From Chitinophaga niabensis (GTDB lineage Bacteria > Bacteroidota > Bacteroidia > Chitinophagales > Chitinophagaceae): a stretch of 64,000 nucleotides of DNA. The translations under genes and the position numbers were made by a program. A model generated the notes under the pieces. It did no database searches, was not told the DNA's origin, and was given only the letters and a program-made list of their open reading frames with translations. The stretch is taken from the NCBI RefSeq assembly GCF_039545795.1, contig NZ_CP154260.1, positions 6,391,001-6,455,000 of the forward strand, in the 5' to 3' direction. This document shows, in pieces, positions 8,027-17,690 of this stretch. How positions within the stretch are numbered: position 1 is the first letter of the stretch; each line of letters starts with the position of its first letter.

Positions 8027-10963
8027 ATGAGAGTAACCTCCCTTATTTTATTGCTGTTGCTATCCGCAACGCTGCAAATGTCAGCCCAGGAAAAGCACCA
8101 GTGGAAAGACGCCACATCTGGCGGCTATACCTACCGGTACATTACCGGAGATCCAATGCAGGCACGCTTTTACACTTTGAAGAATGGCCTTACCGTTATT
8201 CTGAGTGTCAACAAAAAGGACCCCCGCATTCAAACCCTCATAGGTGTACGCGCAGGTAGCAACAGTGATCCTAAAGACCATACCGGCCTTGCACACTATC
8301 TGGAACACTTGTTATTTAAGGGCACCACAAAGTTCGGCTCCCTGGACTGGGCTAAAGAAAAACCCCTGCTTGATAAGGTGGAAGGCCTGTACGACACTTA
8401 CAACAAAACCACAGATGTAGAAAAGCGTAAAGCCATCTACAAACAAATAGACAGCATGTCCGGCGCTGCAGCCAAATTCGCCATTGCCAATGAGTACGAT
8501 AAGATGATGACGAATATGGGCGCACAGGGAACCAATGCCCATACCTGGGTAGAGGAAACTGTGTATGAAGAAGATATTCCCTCCACTGCAGTAGATAAGT
8601 TCCTGGCAGTGCAGGCAGAGCGTTTCCGCGATCCCGTTTTCCGGATCTTCCATACTGAGCTGGAAGCCGTGTATGAAGAAAAGAACCGTGGGCTGGACAA
8701 TGATGGCCGCAAAATGTATGAGGCCATGCTGTTCAATTTATTCCCAACCCACAATTACGGGCAGCAATCCACCATCGGAACCGTAGAACATCTGAAGAAC
8801 CCTTCCCTGAAGGCCATCCGGCAGTTCTATAATGAATTTTACGTGCCTAATAACATGGCGATCGTTTTCGCTGGCGACTTTGATCCTGATTACGTGATCA
8901 AACGTATCGACCAGCAGTTTGGCTATATGAAAACCAAACCCGTGAAGGAATACAAAGCTCCTGCCGAAGCGCCGATCACCAAACCGGTCGTGAAGGAAGT
9001 ATTTGGCCCGGATGCGGAAAATGTAAACCTGGCTTATCGCATGCCCGGTGCACTGGATACAAAATCCGCAGTTGTGCTCACCGTTCTCTCACAGATCCTT
9101 TCCAACGGTAAAGCAGGTCTGATGGACCTCAACCTGAACAAACAACAAAAAGTACTGGGTGCCAGTGTAAGCACACTGCCCTGGAAAGACTATACCGTAT
9201 TTTCTTTAAGCGGCCGCGCCAAAGAAGGGCAAACACTGGATGAAGTAAAAGACCTGCTGCTGGGCCAGCTGGACATCCTCCGGAAAGGTGAATTTGATGA
9301 ATCCCTCATCACCGCTATCGTTAATAACTTCAAACTCTACGAGATACAAGGCCTGGAAAGCAACGGCAACCGTGCTAACAGCCTCATGGATGGTTACATT
9401 AAACACGCCGGTAAAAACTGGCTGTATGATGTTTCTTATGTAGAAGATATGGGCAAAGTCACCAAACAACAGATCGTTGATTTTGCGAATAAGTACATGA
9501 ACAACAGCTACGTACTGCTGTACAAACGTAAAGGGGAAGATAAGAATATTGAAAAGGTAGAGAAACCGCCGATCACACCTGTAGAAGTGAACCGCGATGC
9601 ACAGTCCGAATTCCTGAAGAGTGTAGCCGCTCTTCCTGAAACACCTGTAAAGCCGCTCTGGCTGGATTATGATAAAGACATCCAGAAAGGAAAGGTTGGC
9701 AATGCAGACCTGTTATATGTGCAGAATAAAGACAATGGCCTGTTCCGTCTTTACTATCGTTTCAACATGGGCAGCTGGAGCAACAAAAAACTCCCGATAG
9801 CCGCGCAATACCTGCAATTCCTGGGTACGGACAAATATTCCTCCGAAGAGATCAGCAAGCAATTCTACAATATTGCCTGTTCCTTTAACCTCTCTGCCGG
9901 ATCAGAAGAAACAACCGTTACCATCACCGGTTTACAGGAGAACTTCGACAAGGCGGTACAATTGTTTGATCACCTGATCACTAATTGCAAGCCGGATGAA
10001 AAAGCACTGGCCGGTTTCAAGAACAGGATCGCGAAGTCCCGTTCAGATATGAAGCTGAATAAAGGGCAGATCATGAGCGGTTTGCGGTCTTACGCAACAT
10101 ATGGGGCAAAAAACCCGTTCAATAATCAGCTAAGCAAAGAAGAACTGGATGCGTTAACAGCACAGGAACTCACAGACCTGCTGCACGAACTGCCGAACTA
10201 TAAACACACCATCATTTACTACGGGCCTAAGGACCTGGCAACAGCCTCAACTGCTGTGCAGAAACTGCATCAGCAACCTGCTGCATTTAAGGCAGACATG
10301 CCGGCAAAACAGTTTGAGAAAACGGTACAGGCCAGCAATAAGGTATTGTTTGCAGATTATGATATGGTGCAGGCAGAAGTGAACTGGGTGCGTAACGGAG
10401 ATGTGTTCAATCCCTCCAATACAGCTGTAGTGAACCTCTTCAACTCTTATTTCGGAGGAGGCATGGGATCTATTGTGTTCCAGACCATCCGTGAATCTAA
10501 AGCACTGGCTTATTCTACTTATGCTTTCTATGCAGCACCTAACAAAAAAACAGACCGTTATGCGGTACTGGCTTATGTAGGCAGCCAGGCAGATAAAGTG
10601 AATGAAGCCATTGCAGGCATGAATGAACTGCTGACCACCATCCCTAAAGCAGACAAATCTTTTGAAACTGCGCGCAGCAGTATGAAAAAAGATATTGAAA
10701 CAGAACGTATCACGCAGGATGGTATTATCTTCAGCTACCTGGGTGCTCAGAAACTGGGGCTGGATACGGATATCCGTAAATCAGTATACGAAAGCGTGGA
10801 CAAACTGAGCTTTGATGATGTGAAACGCCTGCATGATCAGAATATTGCCGGAAAGCCTTATTCATACTGCATCCTGGCGTCTGAGAAACGCATTAAACTG
10901 GATGACCTGAAAAAGTATGGTGATGTACAGAAAGTAACGCTGGAAGAAATATTCGGATATTAA
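8027..10963 (+). CDS. M16-family zinc metallopeptidase (PqqL/pitrilysin type), exported
   Basis: This 978-residue, two-module peptidase has a signal peptide (MRVTSLILLLLLSATLQMSA). The N-terminal module holds the inverted zinc motif HYLEH (90-94) and the third ligand, probably Glu218 in ELEAVYEEKNR. An insertion at about 101-160 follows the zinc motif and is typical of long Bacteroidota members. The C-terminal module is catalytically inactive but has the conserved substrate-binding pair in SIVFQTIRESKALAYSTYAF. Such enzymes degrade peptides in the periplasm or outside the cell. It is monocistronic, with a clear promoter at 7970-8000 and a strong terminator at 10985. The substrate cannot be read from the sequence. 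Confidence 0.93.
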   Translation: MRVTSLILLLLLSATLQMSAQEKHQWKDATSGGYTYRYITGDPMQARFYTLKNGLTVILSVNKKDPRIQTLIGVRAGSNSDPKDHTGLAHYLEHLLFKGTTKFGSLDWAKEKPLLDKVEGLYDTYNKTTDVEKRKAIYKQIDSMSGAAAKFAIANEYDKMMTNMGAQGTNAHTWVEETVYEEDIPSTAVDKFLAVQAERFRDPVFRIFHTELEAVYEEKNRGLDNDGRKMYEAMLFNLFPTHNYGQQSTIGTVEHLKNPSLKAIRQFYNEFYVPNNMAIVFAGDFDPDYVIKRIDQQFGYMKTKPVKEYKAPAEAPITKPVVKEVFGPDAENVNLAYRMPGALDTKSAVVLTVLSQILSNGKAGLMDLNLNKQQKVLGASVSTLPWKDYTVFSLSGRAKEGQTLDEVKDLLLGQLDILRKGEFDESLITAIVNNFKLYEIQGLESNGNRANSLMDGYIKHAGKNWLYDVSYVEDMGKVTKQQIVDFANKYMNNSYVLLYKRKGEDKNIEKVEKPPITPVEVNRDAQSEFLKSVAALPETPVKPLWLDYDKDIQKGKVGNADLLYVQNKDNGLFRLYYRFNMGSWSNKKLPIAAQYLQFLGTDKYSSEEISKQFYNIACSFNLSAGSEETTVTITGLQENFDKAVQLFDHLITNCKPDEKALAGFKNRIAKSRSDMKLNKGQIMSGLRSYATYGAKNPFNNQLSKEELDALTAQELTDLLHELPNYKHTIIYYGPKDLATASTAVQKLHQQPAAFKADMPAKQFEKTVQASNKVLFADYDMVQAEVNWVRNGDVFNPSNTAVVNLFNSYFGGGMGSIVFQTIRESKALAYSTYAFYAAPNKKTDRYAVLAYVGSQADKVNEAIAGMNELLTTIPKADKSFETARSSMKKDIETERITQDGIIFSYLGAQKLGLDTDIRKSVYESVDKLSFDDVKRLHDQNIAGKPYSYCILASEKRIKLDDLKKYGDVQKVTLEEIFGY

Positions 10964-10984
10964 TTTGTTGATATAAACAATAGG

Positions 10985-11019
10985 AATAGAGACGCAAATA
11001 TTGCGTCTCTATTTTTTTT
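10985..11019 (+). terminator. Strong intrinsic terminator after the M16 gene
   Basis: A 13-bp perfect stem (10985-10997 with 11001-11013, core AGAGACGCAA/TTGCGTCTCT) with a 3-nt loop runs into eight T. Confidence 0.9.
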
Positions 11020-11075
11020 AACACAATATTCGCATTCTGCCTGCCGTTAATCTATTCTGAAATCCTGTAACTACA

Positions 11076-11630
11076 ATGTGGCGTTATTGCTTTTTATTTT
11101 TCTTATTGCCCCTGTTTGCCTTTGAGCACAATAATAATGATCTGTATAGCGTTAGGCTCAACCCCGCGCGGATAGATGTAGACAAAGTGTTTCTGCTCGT
11201 AGACAAAAGTGATTACCGCATGTATCTGTATGAAGATGCTACTTTGATTAAGATCTATAAAGTAGTATTCGGCAACGGGGATACAAGGGATAAATATGTA
11301 CAGGGCGATCGCCGCACGCCGGATGGAACATTCCGCATCCTCGCCAAACGTTACGACAATCGCTGGAGCCGCTTCCTGCTATTGGATTACCCCAACATTG
11401 AATCACGCGAAAAATTCCAGCAACGCCAGGCCCAGGGCCTCATTCAAAGAGGAGCAGACATTGGCGGCGGCATCGGCATCCATGGTGTGGAATACGCATC
11501 CGGTATCCGCGATAGTTATGTGGAACAACGTATTAACTGGACGCTGGGTTGCGTTAGCCTGAAGAATGGAGATGTGAATGAGTTATATGATGTTGTGAAA
11601 GTAGGTACTCCTGTAGTGATAAGACCCTAA
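11076..11630 (+). CDS. Exported L,D-transpeptidase (YkuD domain)
   Basis: The 184-residue protein has an N-terminal hydrophobic signal (FLFFLLPLFAF) and a YkuD domain from about residue 37. The catalytic signature is complete: His136-Gly137 in GIGIHGVEY and Cys159 in TLGCVSLKNGDV. This short form resembles ErfK/YafK-like enzymes that cross-link peptidoglycan or attach proteins to it through meso-diaminopimelate. The stop codon overlaps that of the convergent outer-membrane gene by 2-3 bp, and no terminator separates them, so the two transcripts should be antisense to each other at their ends. Confidence 0.9.
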   Translation: MWRYCFLFFLLPLFAFEHNNNDLYSVRLNPARIDVDKVFLLVDKSDYRMYLYEDATLIKIYKVVFGNGDTRDKYVQGDRRTPDGTFRILAKRYDNRWSRFLLLDYPNIESREKFQQRQAQGLIQRGADIGGGIGIHGVEYASGIRDSYVEQRINWTLGCVSLKNGDVNELYDVVKVGTPVVIRP

Positions 11631-13906
11631 AGCCCTTCAATATTCCTGCGGGCTCTTTCAGGCCTTGTATTAAAAGCTTTTCCGAATTTATAAGTGAAGC
11701 CTATACGAAGTATGGGGCGCTGGAAATTCCGCGTAAATCTTTCCCTGTAAGTATCACCAAAAAACTCTCCTCTGCCATGAAAATAGCGGCTGACAAAGCT
11801 CTGTGAACGCAGGCTGATAGCCGCTTTTTCTCCCCATAATTTTTTATTAACGCCCAGGAAGTAATTTCTCCAGCCCGTAACATATCCATACACCAGGGGA
11901 TAACGTGATTCCCAGTAGAATGATCCTTCCAGGGCAAAACCTTTAGGTAACTGGTAAGTGGCTGTGGTAGAGAGCCGCGCATAGGGCCGCTGGTTGATAA
12001 TGGTATCACCGCGGAACTTCACATAATACATATCTGCGTTCGTGTTCAGTTTGAAACGTTTCCCGATATTCAGGGTATTACTTAAGGATAAACCTGTTTT
12101 ACTATTACCGGCAATGTTTGCATAACTGTTATAGATCACACCATTTCCTTTCATGACCCTTATGCTTTGAATGCTGTTATTAGCATAGGAATGATAAACA
12201 GAGATACTAATAAAACCAGTAGTATACCCGAACTCAAACCGGTGGATCTTTTCAGGAACAAGATCAGGATTGCCGGTGGTGATATTAAGCGAGTCGCTGT
12301 AGTCCAGGGCAGGAGAAAGATGGTATACTTCCGGCCGCTGTATCCGGTAAGAATAGCTGAGATTGAATGTGTGCTTGTTAGAGAAACGCCGGGAAATAAT
12401 AATATTGGGAACAAAAATATCGTAAGAGGGCAATGAAAGCCCCTGTGCGCTAAGCCAGGTGTATTCATATCTCGTACCTAACCTGAATTTCCATTCTTTC
12501 ACAGTAAGATCATAGCTCAGATAAGCTGCCATCACGTTCTGTATGAAATGATAACGCAATGAACGCTGAAGATCTTTTTCATATCCGGTGAGTGAATCAA
12601 AATTGAAGAGCGCATAATCGGTGTTGATCTCTCTCTTTGAATATTTCAATCCGGTTTCAATTTTATGGTGAGAAGAAAAAGGATGCACATAATCTGATTG
12701 CAGCATGATATCATAATTACGCCCCCTGTTCTCGTTCTTTTCTTTATATGCATCTGCCCGCATAATGTACCCGCTTTCATTATTACGTGCAGAATAACCT
12801 CCTAATACATACAGCTCCCTGTTATTATCCAGGCGCTTGTTGTAAGAGAAAGTAATACCTCTGCTCCAGTACAAACCTTCCCTGCTGGTATGGCGGGCGT
12901 ATTCTCTAACAGGCGTAAGCTGCGTTGCCTGTAACGAGCTTTCGCGGAAATCAGGAAAGATGCCCAAACGCATGGAAACATCAAATGCCTGCGTGCTATC
13001 CGGCTCCCAGCCTGCATTGAAGGTGAAATAATTCCCACGGCCATGCTGCCTGTTTTCTGAGAATTGCCGGAGTGCAAAACCATTATACCCAATGCGCTCC
13101 GTTTCCTCATAATTATAACTCTTATAAAGGTTCTGATACACTTCAAATGTGCTGTATACTTTTGCCATCCGGTAGTTAAACTTCAGGTTGTAACTCTGAT
13201 CAATGTCGTTCGCATTGGCGCTAAGAGTTCCGGTGAGGCCCCGCAGGCGGTTTTTCTTTAACCAGATGTTTAATACACCTGCAGAACCTTCTGCATCATA
13301 ACGGGCAGAAGGATGTGTGATCACTTCTACCTTCGCAATATCATCAGCAGATAATGATTTCAGCAGGTCTGCCACATTGTTGGCATAGAATTCCGCAGGT
13401 TTATTATTGATAAATATCTTAACGCTGTTATTCCCGCGGATGCTGATAGCGCCGTCCTGGCTGATGGTTACAAAAGGCACACGCTGCAAAAGGTCCTGTG
13501 CATTACTCCCGGCGGCCACCAGGTCCCCTTGCGGGTTATACACAAGTCCGTCTATTCGCTGTTCAATAGCTGGTGGCCGCTGTGCCTGCACATGTACACT
13601 TTGTAACTGTTGTGCAAGCGGAAGAAGGGATATCTGTATAGATTGGGCGGAAGGAGATACGATGGAAATGTAATAGGGCTGATAACCCAGGAAACGGGCA
13701 CTTAAGAGATATTTACCTTTCGGCACGGGCTCCATTACAAACTGGCCGTCTTTACCGGTACGCACTGTTTTCACTATGCTGCTGTCCTCCTGCATCAATA
13801 CAACTGTGGCGGCAATCAATGGTTCATGGTTGCTCTTTACCACACCACGGATAGTCTGAGCAGTAGCGGGAACCGCAAAAAGCAGGGAGCATAACAGTAA
13901 TTTCAT
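11627..13906 (-). CDS. TonB-dependent-receptor-like outer-membrane beta-barrel protein
   Basis: The protein has 759 residues from the ATG at 13906, which directly begins a signal peptide (MKLLLCSLLFAVPATAQ). In-frame ATGs at 13912 and 13930 only add a few residues. In order there are a carboxypeptidase-regulatory-like domain (about 18-100: IRGVVKSNHEPLIAATVVLM), a TonB-plug-like region (about 105-220: LLQRVPFVTISQDGAISIRG, INNKPAEFY, KVEVITHPSARYDAEGSAGV) and a long barrel. It fits the outer-membrane beta-barrel family common in Bacteroidota rather than SusC, whose length is near 1000. There is no SusD partner. The ligand is unknown. Confidence 0.85.
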   Translation of the reverse strand: MKLLLCSLLFAVPATAQTIRGVVKSNHEPLIAATVVLMQEDSSIVKTVRTGKDGQFVMEPVPKGKYLLSARFLGYQPYYISIVSPSAQSIQISLLPLAQQLQSVHVQAQRPPAIEQRIDGLVYNPQGDLVAAGSNAQDLLQRVPFVTISQDGAISIRGNNSVKIFINNKPAEFYANNVADLLKSLSADDIAKVEVITHPSARYDAEGSAGVLNIWLKKNRLRGLTGTLSANANDIDQSYNLKFNYRMAKVYSTFEVYQNLYKSYNYEETERIGYNGFALRQFSENRQHGRGNYFTFNAGWEPDSTQAFDVSMRLGIFPDFRESSLQATQLTPVREYARHTSREGLYWSRGITFSYNKRLDNNRELYVLGGYSARNNESGYIMRADAYKEKNENRGRNYDIMLQSDYVHPFSSHHKIETGLKYSKREINTDYALFNFDSLTGYEKDLQRSLRYHFIQNVMAAYLSYDLTVKEWKFRLGTRYEYTWLSAQGLSLPSYDIFVPNIIISRRFSNKHTFNLSYSYRIQRPEVYHLSPALDYSDSLNITTGNPDLVPEKIHRFEFGYTTGFISISVYHSYANNSIQSIRVMKGNGVIYNSYANIAGNSKTGLSLSNTLNIGKRFKLNTNADMYYVKFRGDTIINQRPYARLSTTATYQLPKGFALEGSFYWESRYPLVYGYVTGWRNYFLGVNKKLWGEKAAISLRSQSFVSRYFHGRGEFFGDTYRERFTRNFQRPILRIGFTYKFGKAFNTRPERARRNIEGL

Positions 13907-13993
13907 TGCCATACAGTACAAAGGAAGCATGGCAATAAGGGAGGAGGAAATTATTTACATCATGTGTAAATAATGCAGGACGAAATGCAAATG

Positions 13994-14020
13994 AAAAGGG
14001 CGGTATCAGTGATACCGCCC
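13994..14020 (-). terminator. Intrinsic terminator after acs
   Basis: A 10-bp perfect stem GGGCGGTATC/GATACCGCCC with a 3-nt loop is followed on the minus strand by TTTT. It lies 8 bp from the acs stop codon. Confidence 0.8.
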
Positions 14021-14028
14021 TGCGTAAT

Positions 14029-15942
14029 TTATAGTTTTCCTCTTTTGATCTCTTCTACAACAGCCGGATCCAGCAGTGTGGAAGTATCGCCAAGGTTGTC
14101 TAATTCCCCTTCTGCGATCTTGCGCAGGATACGGCGCATGATCTTTCCGGAACGCGTTTTCGGCAGGCCTGCCACAAACTGGATCTTATCCGGTTTTGCA
14201 ATAGGGCCAATGATCCGGGAAACGGTTTGCATGATATCTTTCTTGGTAAGTTCAGGATCTTTTATCAGCTTATCCGTGATCACATATGCATAGATGCCCT
14301 GCCCTTTAATATCATGCGGATAGCCCACTACAGCACTTTCCACAACACCTGCGTGCATGTTGATGGCATTCTCCACTTCTGCGGTACCAATACGGTGGCC
14401 GCTTACATTGAGTACATCATCCACACGGCCGGTGATACGGTAATAACCATCTTCATCACGGAGGCAACCGTCTCCTGTGAAATAGAGATTCTCGTAAGTA
14501 GCAAAGTAAGTAGTGCGGCAACGTTCATGATCTCCATAGGTGGTACGGATCATACCTGGCCATGGGAACTTGATACAAAGGTTACCGTTCACGCCATTCC
14601 CTTCAATTTCTTTTCCGTTCTCATCCACCAGGATGGGTTGAATACCCGGCAGCGGAAGTGTGGCGTAACCTGGTTTTTCAGGTGTAATGCCAGCCAGCGG
14701 AGCAATCATGATACCACCGGTTTCTGTTTGCCACCAGGTGTCTGTGATCGGCGCTTTTCCTTTACCGATATGATCTTTATACCAATGCCATGCTTCTTCA
14801 TTGATCGGTTCACCTACTGTACCTAATGTAGTAAGCGAGCTGAGGTCCTTGTGGTTCACAGGGCCGAGGCCAAAACCCATCAGGCTGCGGATAGCAGTAG
14901 GAGCAGTGTAGAGTACATTCACACGGAACTTATCTACAATGTCCCAGAAACGCCCGGCATCAGGATAAGTGGGGATACCTTCGAACAACAGGGTTGTAGC
15001 GCCTGCGCTTAAAGGACCATAAAGAATATAACTGTGGCCGGTGATCCAGCCGATATCTGCTGTACAGAAAAATACCTGTCCGGGTTTATACTGGAAGGTA
15101 TTGATAAAAGTATAATTCGCATATACCATGTACCCTGCACAGGTATGCACCACACCTTTAGGTTTACCGGTAGAGCCGGAAGTGTAAAGGATAAAGAGCA
15201 TATCTTCCGCATCCATTTCTTCAGCTGCCACTGGCGGGTTACCCATGGTTTCCACTTGTTTGATCTCATCTTCCCACCAAACGTCTCTGCCTTTGAGCAT
15301 ACTAACGGGTGTGCGGGTACGTGTGCAAACAATTACTTTTTTAACAGAAGGGCAGGCCATCAAAGCATCGTCTATCACGGCTTTCAAAGGAATGTCCTTT
15401 CCGCCGCGGAAAGCCCCGTCACAAGTGATCACCAGGCTGGCCTGTGCATCCTGGATACGGTCTGCAATAGATTGTGCACTGAAACCGCCAAATACCACAG
15501 AGTGAATAGCACCGATACGGGCACACGCTAATACTGCAATGGCCAGTTCAGGGATCATACCCATGTAAATACAAACACGGTCGCCTTTCTTCACACCGTT
15601 ATTTTTGAGCACATTTGCAAACTGGCAAACCTTGTTGAACAGTTCACGATATGTGAGCACACGGTGCTTTTCTTCCGGATCATTGGGTTCCCAGATAATG
15701 GCAGGCTGATTGGCAAGTGTGCTCAAATGCCTGTCCAGGCAGTTTTCCGTAATGTTGAGCTTTGCTCCGGAAAACCATTTTACATCTGGTTGTTTAAAGT
15801 TCCATTCCAGTACATTGTCCCACTTACGGCGCCAGTAAAAATGATCGGCAACGTTGGCCCAAAATCCTTCCGGGTCTGTTACACTGTGCTGCCAGGCTTG
15901 CTGATAATCTTCGAAATTCTTGAGTTGGTATGGGTACGACAT
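14029..15942 (-). CDS. acs: Acetyl-CoA synthetase (AMP-forming)
   Basis: The protein has 637 residues from the ATG at 15942; the frame extends to a TTG three codons upstream. It activates acetate to acetyl-CoA through acetyl-AMP. The core motifs of the ANL superfamily are present: YTSGSTGKPKGVVHT (P-loop), TDTWWQTETGG, YFTGDGCLRDEDGYY, GRVDDVLNVSGHRIGTAEVE (hinge), and the C-terminal PKTRSGKIMRR with Lys600, the lysine that is reversibly acetylated in characterised Acs enzymes. The length matches the family. It is monocistronic, with a terminator directly after it and no clear TAnnTTTG promoter in the 210-bp upstream gap. Confidence 0.97.
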   Translation of the reverse strand: MSYPYQLKNFEDYQQAWQHSVTDPEGFWANVADHFYWRRKWDNVLEWNFKQPDVKWFSGAKLNITENCLDRHLSTLANQPAIIWEPNDPEEKHRVLTYRELFNKVCQFANVLKNNGVKKGDRVCIYMGMIPELAIAVLACARIGAIHSVVFGGFSAQSIADRIQDAQASLVITCDGAFRGGKDIPLKAVIDDALMACPSVKKVIVCTRTRTPVSMLKGRDVWWEDEIKQVETMGNPPVAAEEMDAEDMLFILYTSGSTGKPKGVVHTCAGYMVYANYTFINTFQYKPGQVFFCTADIGWITGHSYILYGPLSAGATTLLFEGIPTYPDAGRFWDIVDKFRVNVLYTAPTAIRSLMGFGLGPVNHKDLSSLTTLGTVGEPINEEAWHWYKDHIGKGKAPITDTWWQTETGGIMIAPLAGITPEKPGYATLPLPGIQPILVDENGKEIEGNGVNGNLCIKFPWPGMIRTTYGDHERCRTTYFATYENLYFTGDGCLRDEDGYYRITGRVDDVLNVSGHRIGTAEVENAINMHAGVVESAVVGYPHDIKGQGIYAYVITDKLIKDPELTKKDIMQTVSRIIGPIAKPDKIQFVAGLPKTRSGKIMRRILRKIAEGELDNLGDTSTLLDPAVVEEIKRGKL

Positions 15943-16059
15943 GATTCCCAATCTGATTTATAGTTAAACAGTTTTTTTAACGGGCCTTAAATTTAGTGAT
16001 TTATGATTGAAGATTGTCAAATTAAGAAGGAATAACCTTGAAATAAATTCAATAGAAAG

Positions 16060-16090
16060 ACAAATCCCGGCTATGATGGCCGGGATTTGT
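16060..16090 (-). terminator. Likely terminator after the TPR gene
   Basis: A 12-bp perfect stem ACAAATCCCGGC/GCCGGGATTTGT with a 7-nt loop is followed on the minus strand by a T-rich stretch (CTTTCTATT). It lies about 70 bp beyond the stop codon at 16162, after the duplicated gene end. Confidence 0.6.
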
Positions 16091-16110
16091 ACAACGTATC
16101 TTTGTTTTTG

Positions 16111-16212
16111 CTTATGGATTCTTGACGCGTTCCTGCGGGTGATACGGATGAATTCTTCTTCTTATAGATTTTTGATGCGTTCCTTCACGTAAATGTGGAT
16201 GGATTCCTCCTC
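16111..16212 (-). repeat. Tandem copy of the 3' end of the TPR gene
   Basis: Unit 16161-16212 holds the last codons and stop of the TPR gene. Unit 16111-16160 directly after it is an imperfect copy. The plus-strand readings CTTATAGATTTTTGATGCGT and CTTATGGATTCTTGACGCGT match in 16 of 20 positions, and the similarity goes on through TTCCT, GGATG and the CTTCTT/CCTCCT end. The copy keeps a TAA at the equivalent place but has lost 2 bp, so its frame no longer matches. Confidence 0.8.
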
Positions 16213-17307
16213 CTTATTCTCCGGCTTTGCATGCAGTACGTATTGCTTGTAATGCTTTTTGGCATTCAGCGGATCCTGCAGATGCTGTTCATAGATGCGG
16301 CCAATACCATACTGGCGCATAGGGTCTTTAAACAAATAATAGGAGGTATCATAATATGCAATGGCTTTCCTGAATTGCCGCATCTGCTCGTAATTGTCTG
16401 CCAGCGTGGCGTAGTAGCTATCAAGACTTTTAGACTTAGCCTGGTCAATACATTCCAGGATCAGCTGGTTGCTTTTTTCGTAGTTCTTCATCCGCGCGTA
16501 AGCAAGGCCGGCATAATAGGTAACAGTTTCAGGTGCGGCATGTGCGAGTGCCATCATCTTATCATATACCAAAGCACAGCTGTCGTATTTTTTAAGGCTG
16601 TAGTAGGAAACAGACAAATAGATGGCAGCCATGGGGTCTACAATATCCATGCTGAATAAACGTTCTCCATACATCGTAGCGGTATTGAAATCTTTCTGGA
16701 GGTAGGAAACTTTCATTACCTGTGCAATAATGCTCACCTGCGTACTGTCAAAGAGCATGTATTGTTTCAGCATACTGTCTGCCCGGGCATATTCTTTCTG
16801 GGCAATGAATTCAGCACATAAGTAAGAGATAACGCTAACATCCTTTTGGTTCAACTCGTAGGACCTGAGCATGTATTTGATAGCAGAGTCCTGTTTGCCA
16901 ACAACGTTTTCACAGACCAGCCCGAGTTGTTTATAGTAGATCGCATTTGAAGGGCGGAGCGTCACCAGCTTTTCAAAATGAATGAATGCTTTAGCCGGCT
17001 GCTTTTGCTGCCGGGCAATATTTCCAAGGTTCTGGAGCGCTGGTATATGATTGGAATCTTTTTCCAGTACAAGTTTGTAGTTTTTTTCCGCCTGCGCCAA
17101 TTGCCCGCTTTGGTAATAAGCACTGGCCAGTAAGGCAAGGCCATTTACTTCCTGTACTTTCACCGTTCCTTCGAGATATTGAATGGCTTTGTCGAATTGC
17201 TGCTCCTGGAAATAATCCATCAGCAAAGCTTTATCGATATTATCCTGGGCTTTAGCGTTGGCAGCAAAAAGCAGGAGGCATAGTATAGCAGAAATAGCGC
17301 GGGTCAT
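16162..17307 (-). CDS. Exported TPR protein
   Basis: The protein has 381 residues from the ATG at 17307, which begins the signal peptide (TRAISAILCLLLFAANAKA). An ATG five codons upstream is also in frame. The mature protein is almost entirely tetratricopeptide-like helices (ALLASAYYQSGQLAQAEKNY, ALQNLGNIARQQKQPAKAFI, AIYLSVSYYSLKKYDSCALV, YGIGRIYEQHLQDPLNAKKH), perhaps eight or nine repeats. It is therefore a periplasmic or outer-membrane scaffold of unknown partner. The gene ends KEEESIHIYVKERIKNL, and this end is repeated just downstream. It is monocistronic. Confidence 0.8.
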   Translation of the reverse strand: MTRAISAILCLLLFAANAKAQDNIDKALLMDYFQEQQFDKAIQYLEGTVKVQEVNGLALLASAYYQSGQLAQAEKNYKLVLEKDSNHIPALQNLGNIARQQKQPAKAFIHFEKLVTLRPSNAIYYKQLGLVCENVVGKQDSAIKYMLRSYELNQKDVSVISYLCAEFIAQKEYARADSMLKQYMLFDSTQVSIIAQVMKVSYLQKDFNTATMYGERLFSMDIVDPMAAIYLSVSYYSLKKYDSCALVYDKMMALAHAAPETVTYYAGLAYARMKNYEKSNQLILECIDQAKSKSLDSYYATLADNYEQMRQFRKAIAYYDTSYYLFKDPMRQYGIGRIYEQHLQDPLNAKKHYKQYVLHAKPENKEEESIHIYVKERIKNL

Positions 17308-17320
17308 AACTAAGATTTCC

Positions 17321-17344
17321 ATAAAACTAATAATTTAGTTTTAT
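17321..17344. promoter_or_regulatory. 24-bp perfect A+T inverted repeat upstream of the TPR gene
   Basis: ATAAAACTAA and TTAGTTTTAT flank a TAAT centre, 14 bp upstream of the chosen ATG and just beyond the end of the mscS remnant. It could be an operator or a weak terminator of the former mscS gene. Confidence 0.4.
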
Positions 17345-17354
17345 AAAGAAAAAT

Positions 17355-17672
17355 TTAGTTTGACGGTGGATGTTTGATGTGAATTTCCTGTTGCGGGAAG
17401 GGGATTTCGATGCCCTGTTCCCCGAAAGTATCATAAATAGTGAGGAGTAGCGCGTGTAATCAGTGCTTGTGCAGCAATAAGACTGAAAATGGCACTCATG
17501 CCCAGGAATTTGGATAACATCACGTGGCCCGTAAGGTTACAGACAAATGCGCCTGCAGTCATCAATATCGTTACCGTGTATTGGAAAAGATGCCGTTCTT
17601 ATCAGGATGATGTTTACCGATGCGGTGGATACTACTCAGCAGCCAGATAAGGAATAATACAAAGAGTACCAT
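17355..17672 (-). pseudogene. Remnant of an MscS-family mechanosensitive channel gene
   Basis: Three minus-strand frames carry pieces in order. Residues MVLFVLFLIWLLSSIHRIGK (17672 to 17571) form a hydrophobic segment. A second frame, 17590 to about 17430, reads TAGAFVCNLTGHVMLSKFLG and SAIFSLIAAQALITR. A third ends IYDTFGEQGIEIPFPQQEIH at 17355; this last piece is the hallmark end of MscS channels. Frameshifts separate the pieces, and the conserved pore helix and beta domain between the last two are missing, so a large internal deletion has occurred. The first piece is the least certain. Confidence 0.65.
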
Positions 17673-17690
17673 GTTCAGGCGATGATCAAC

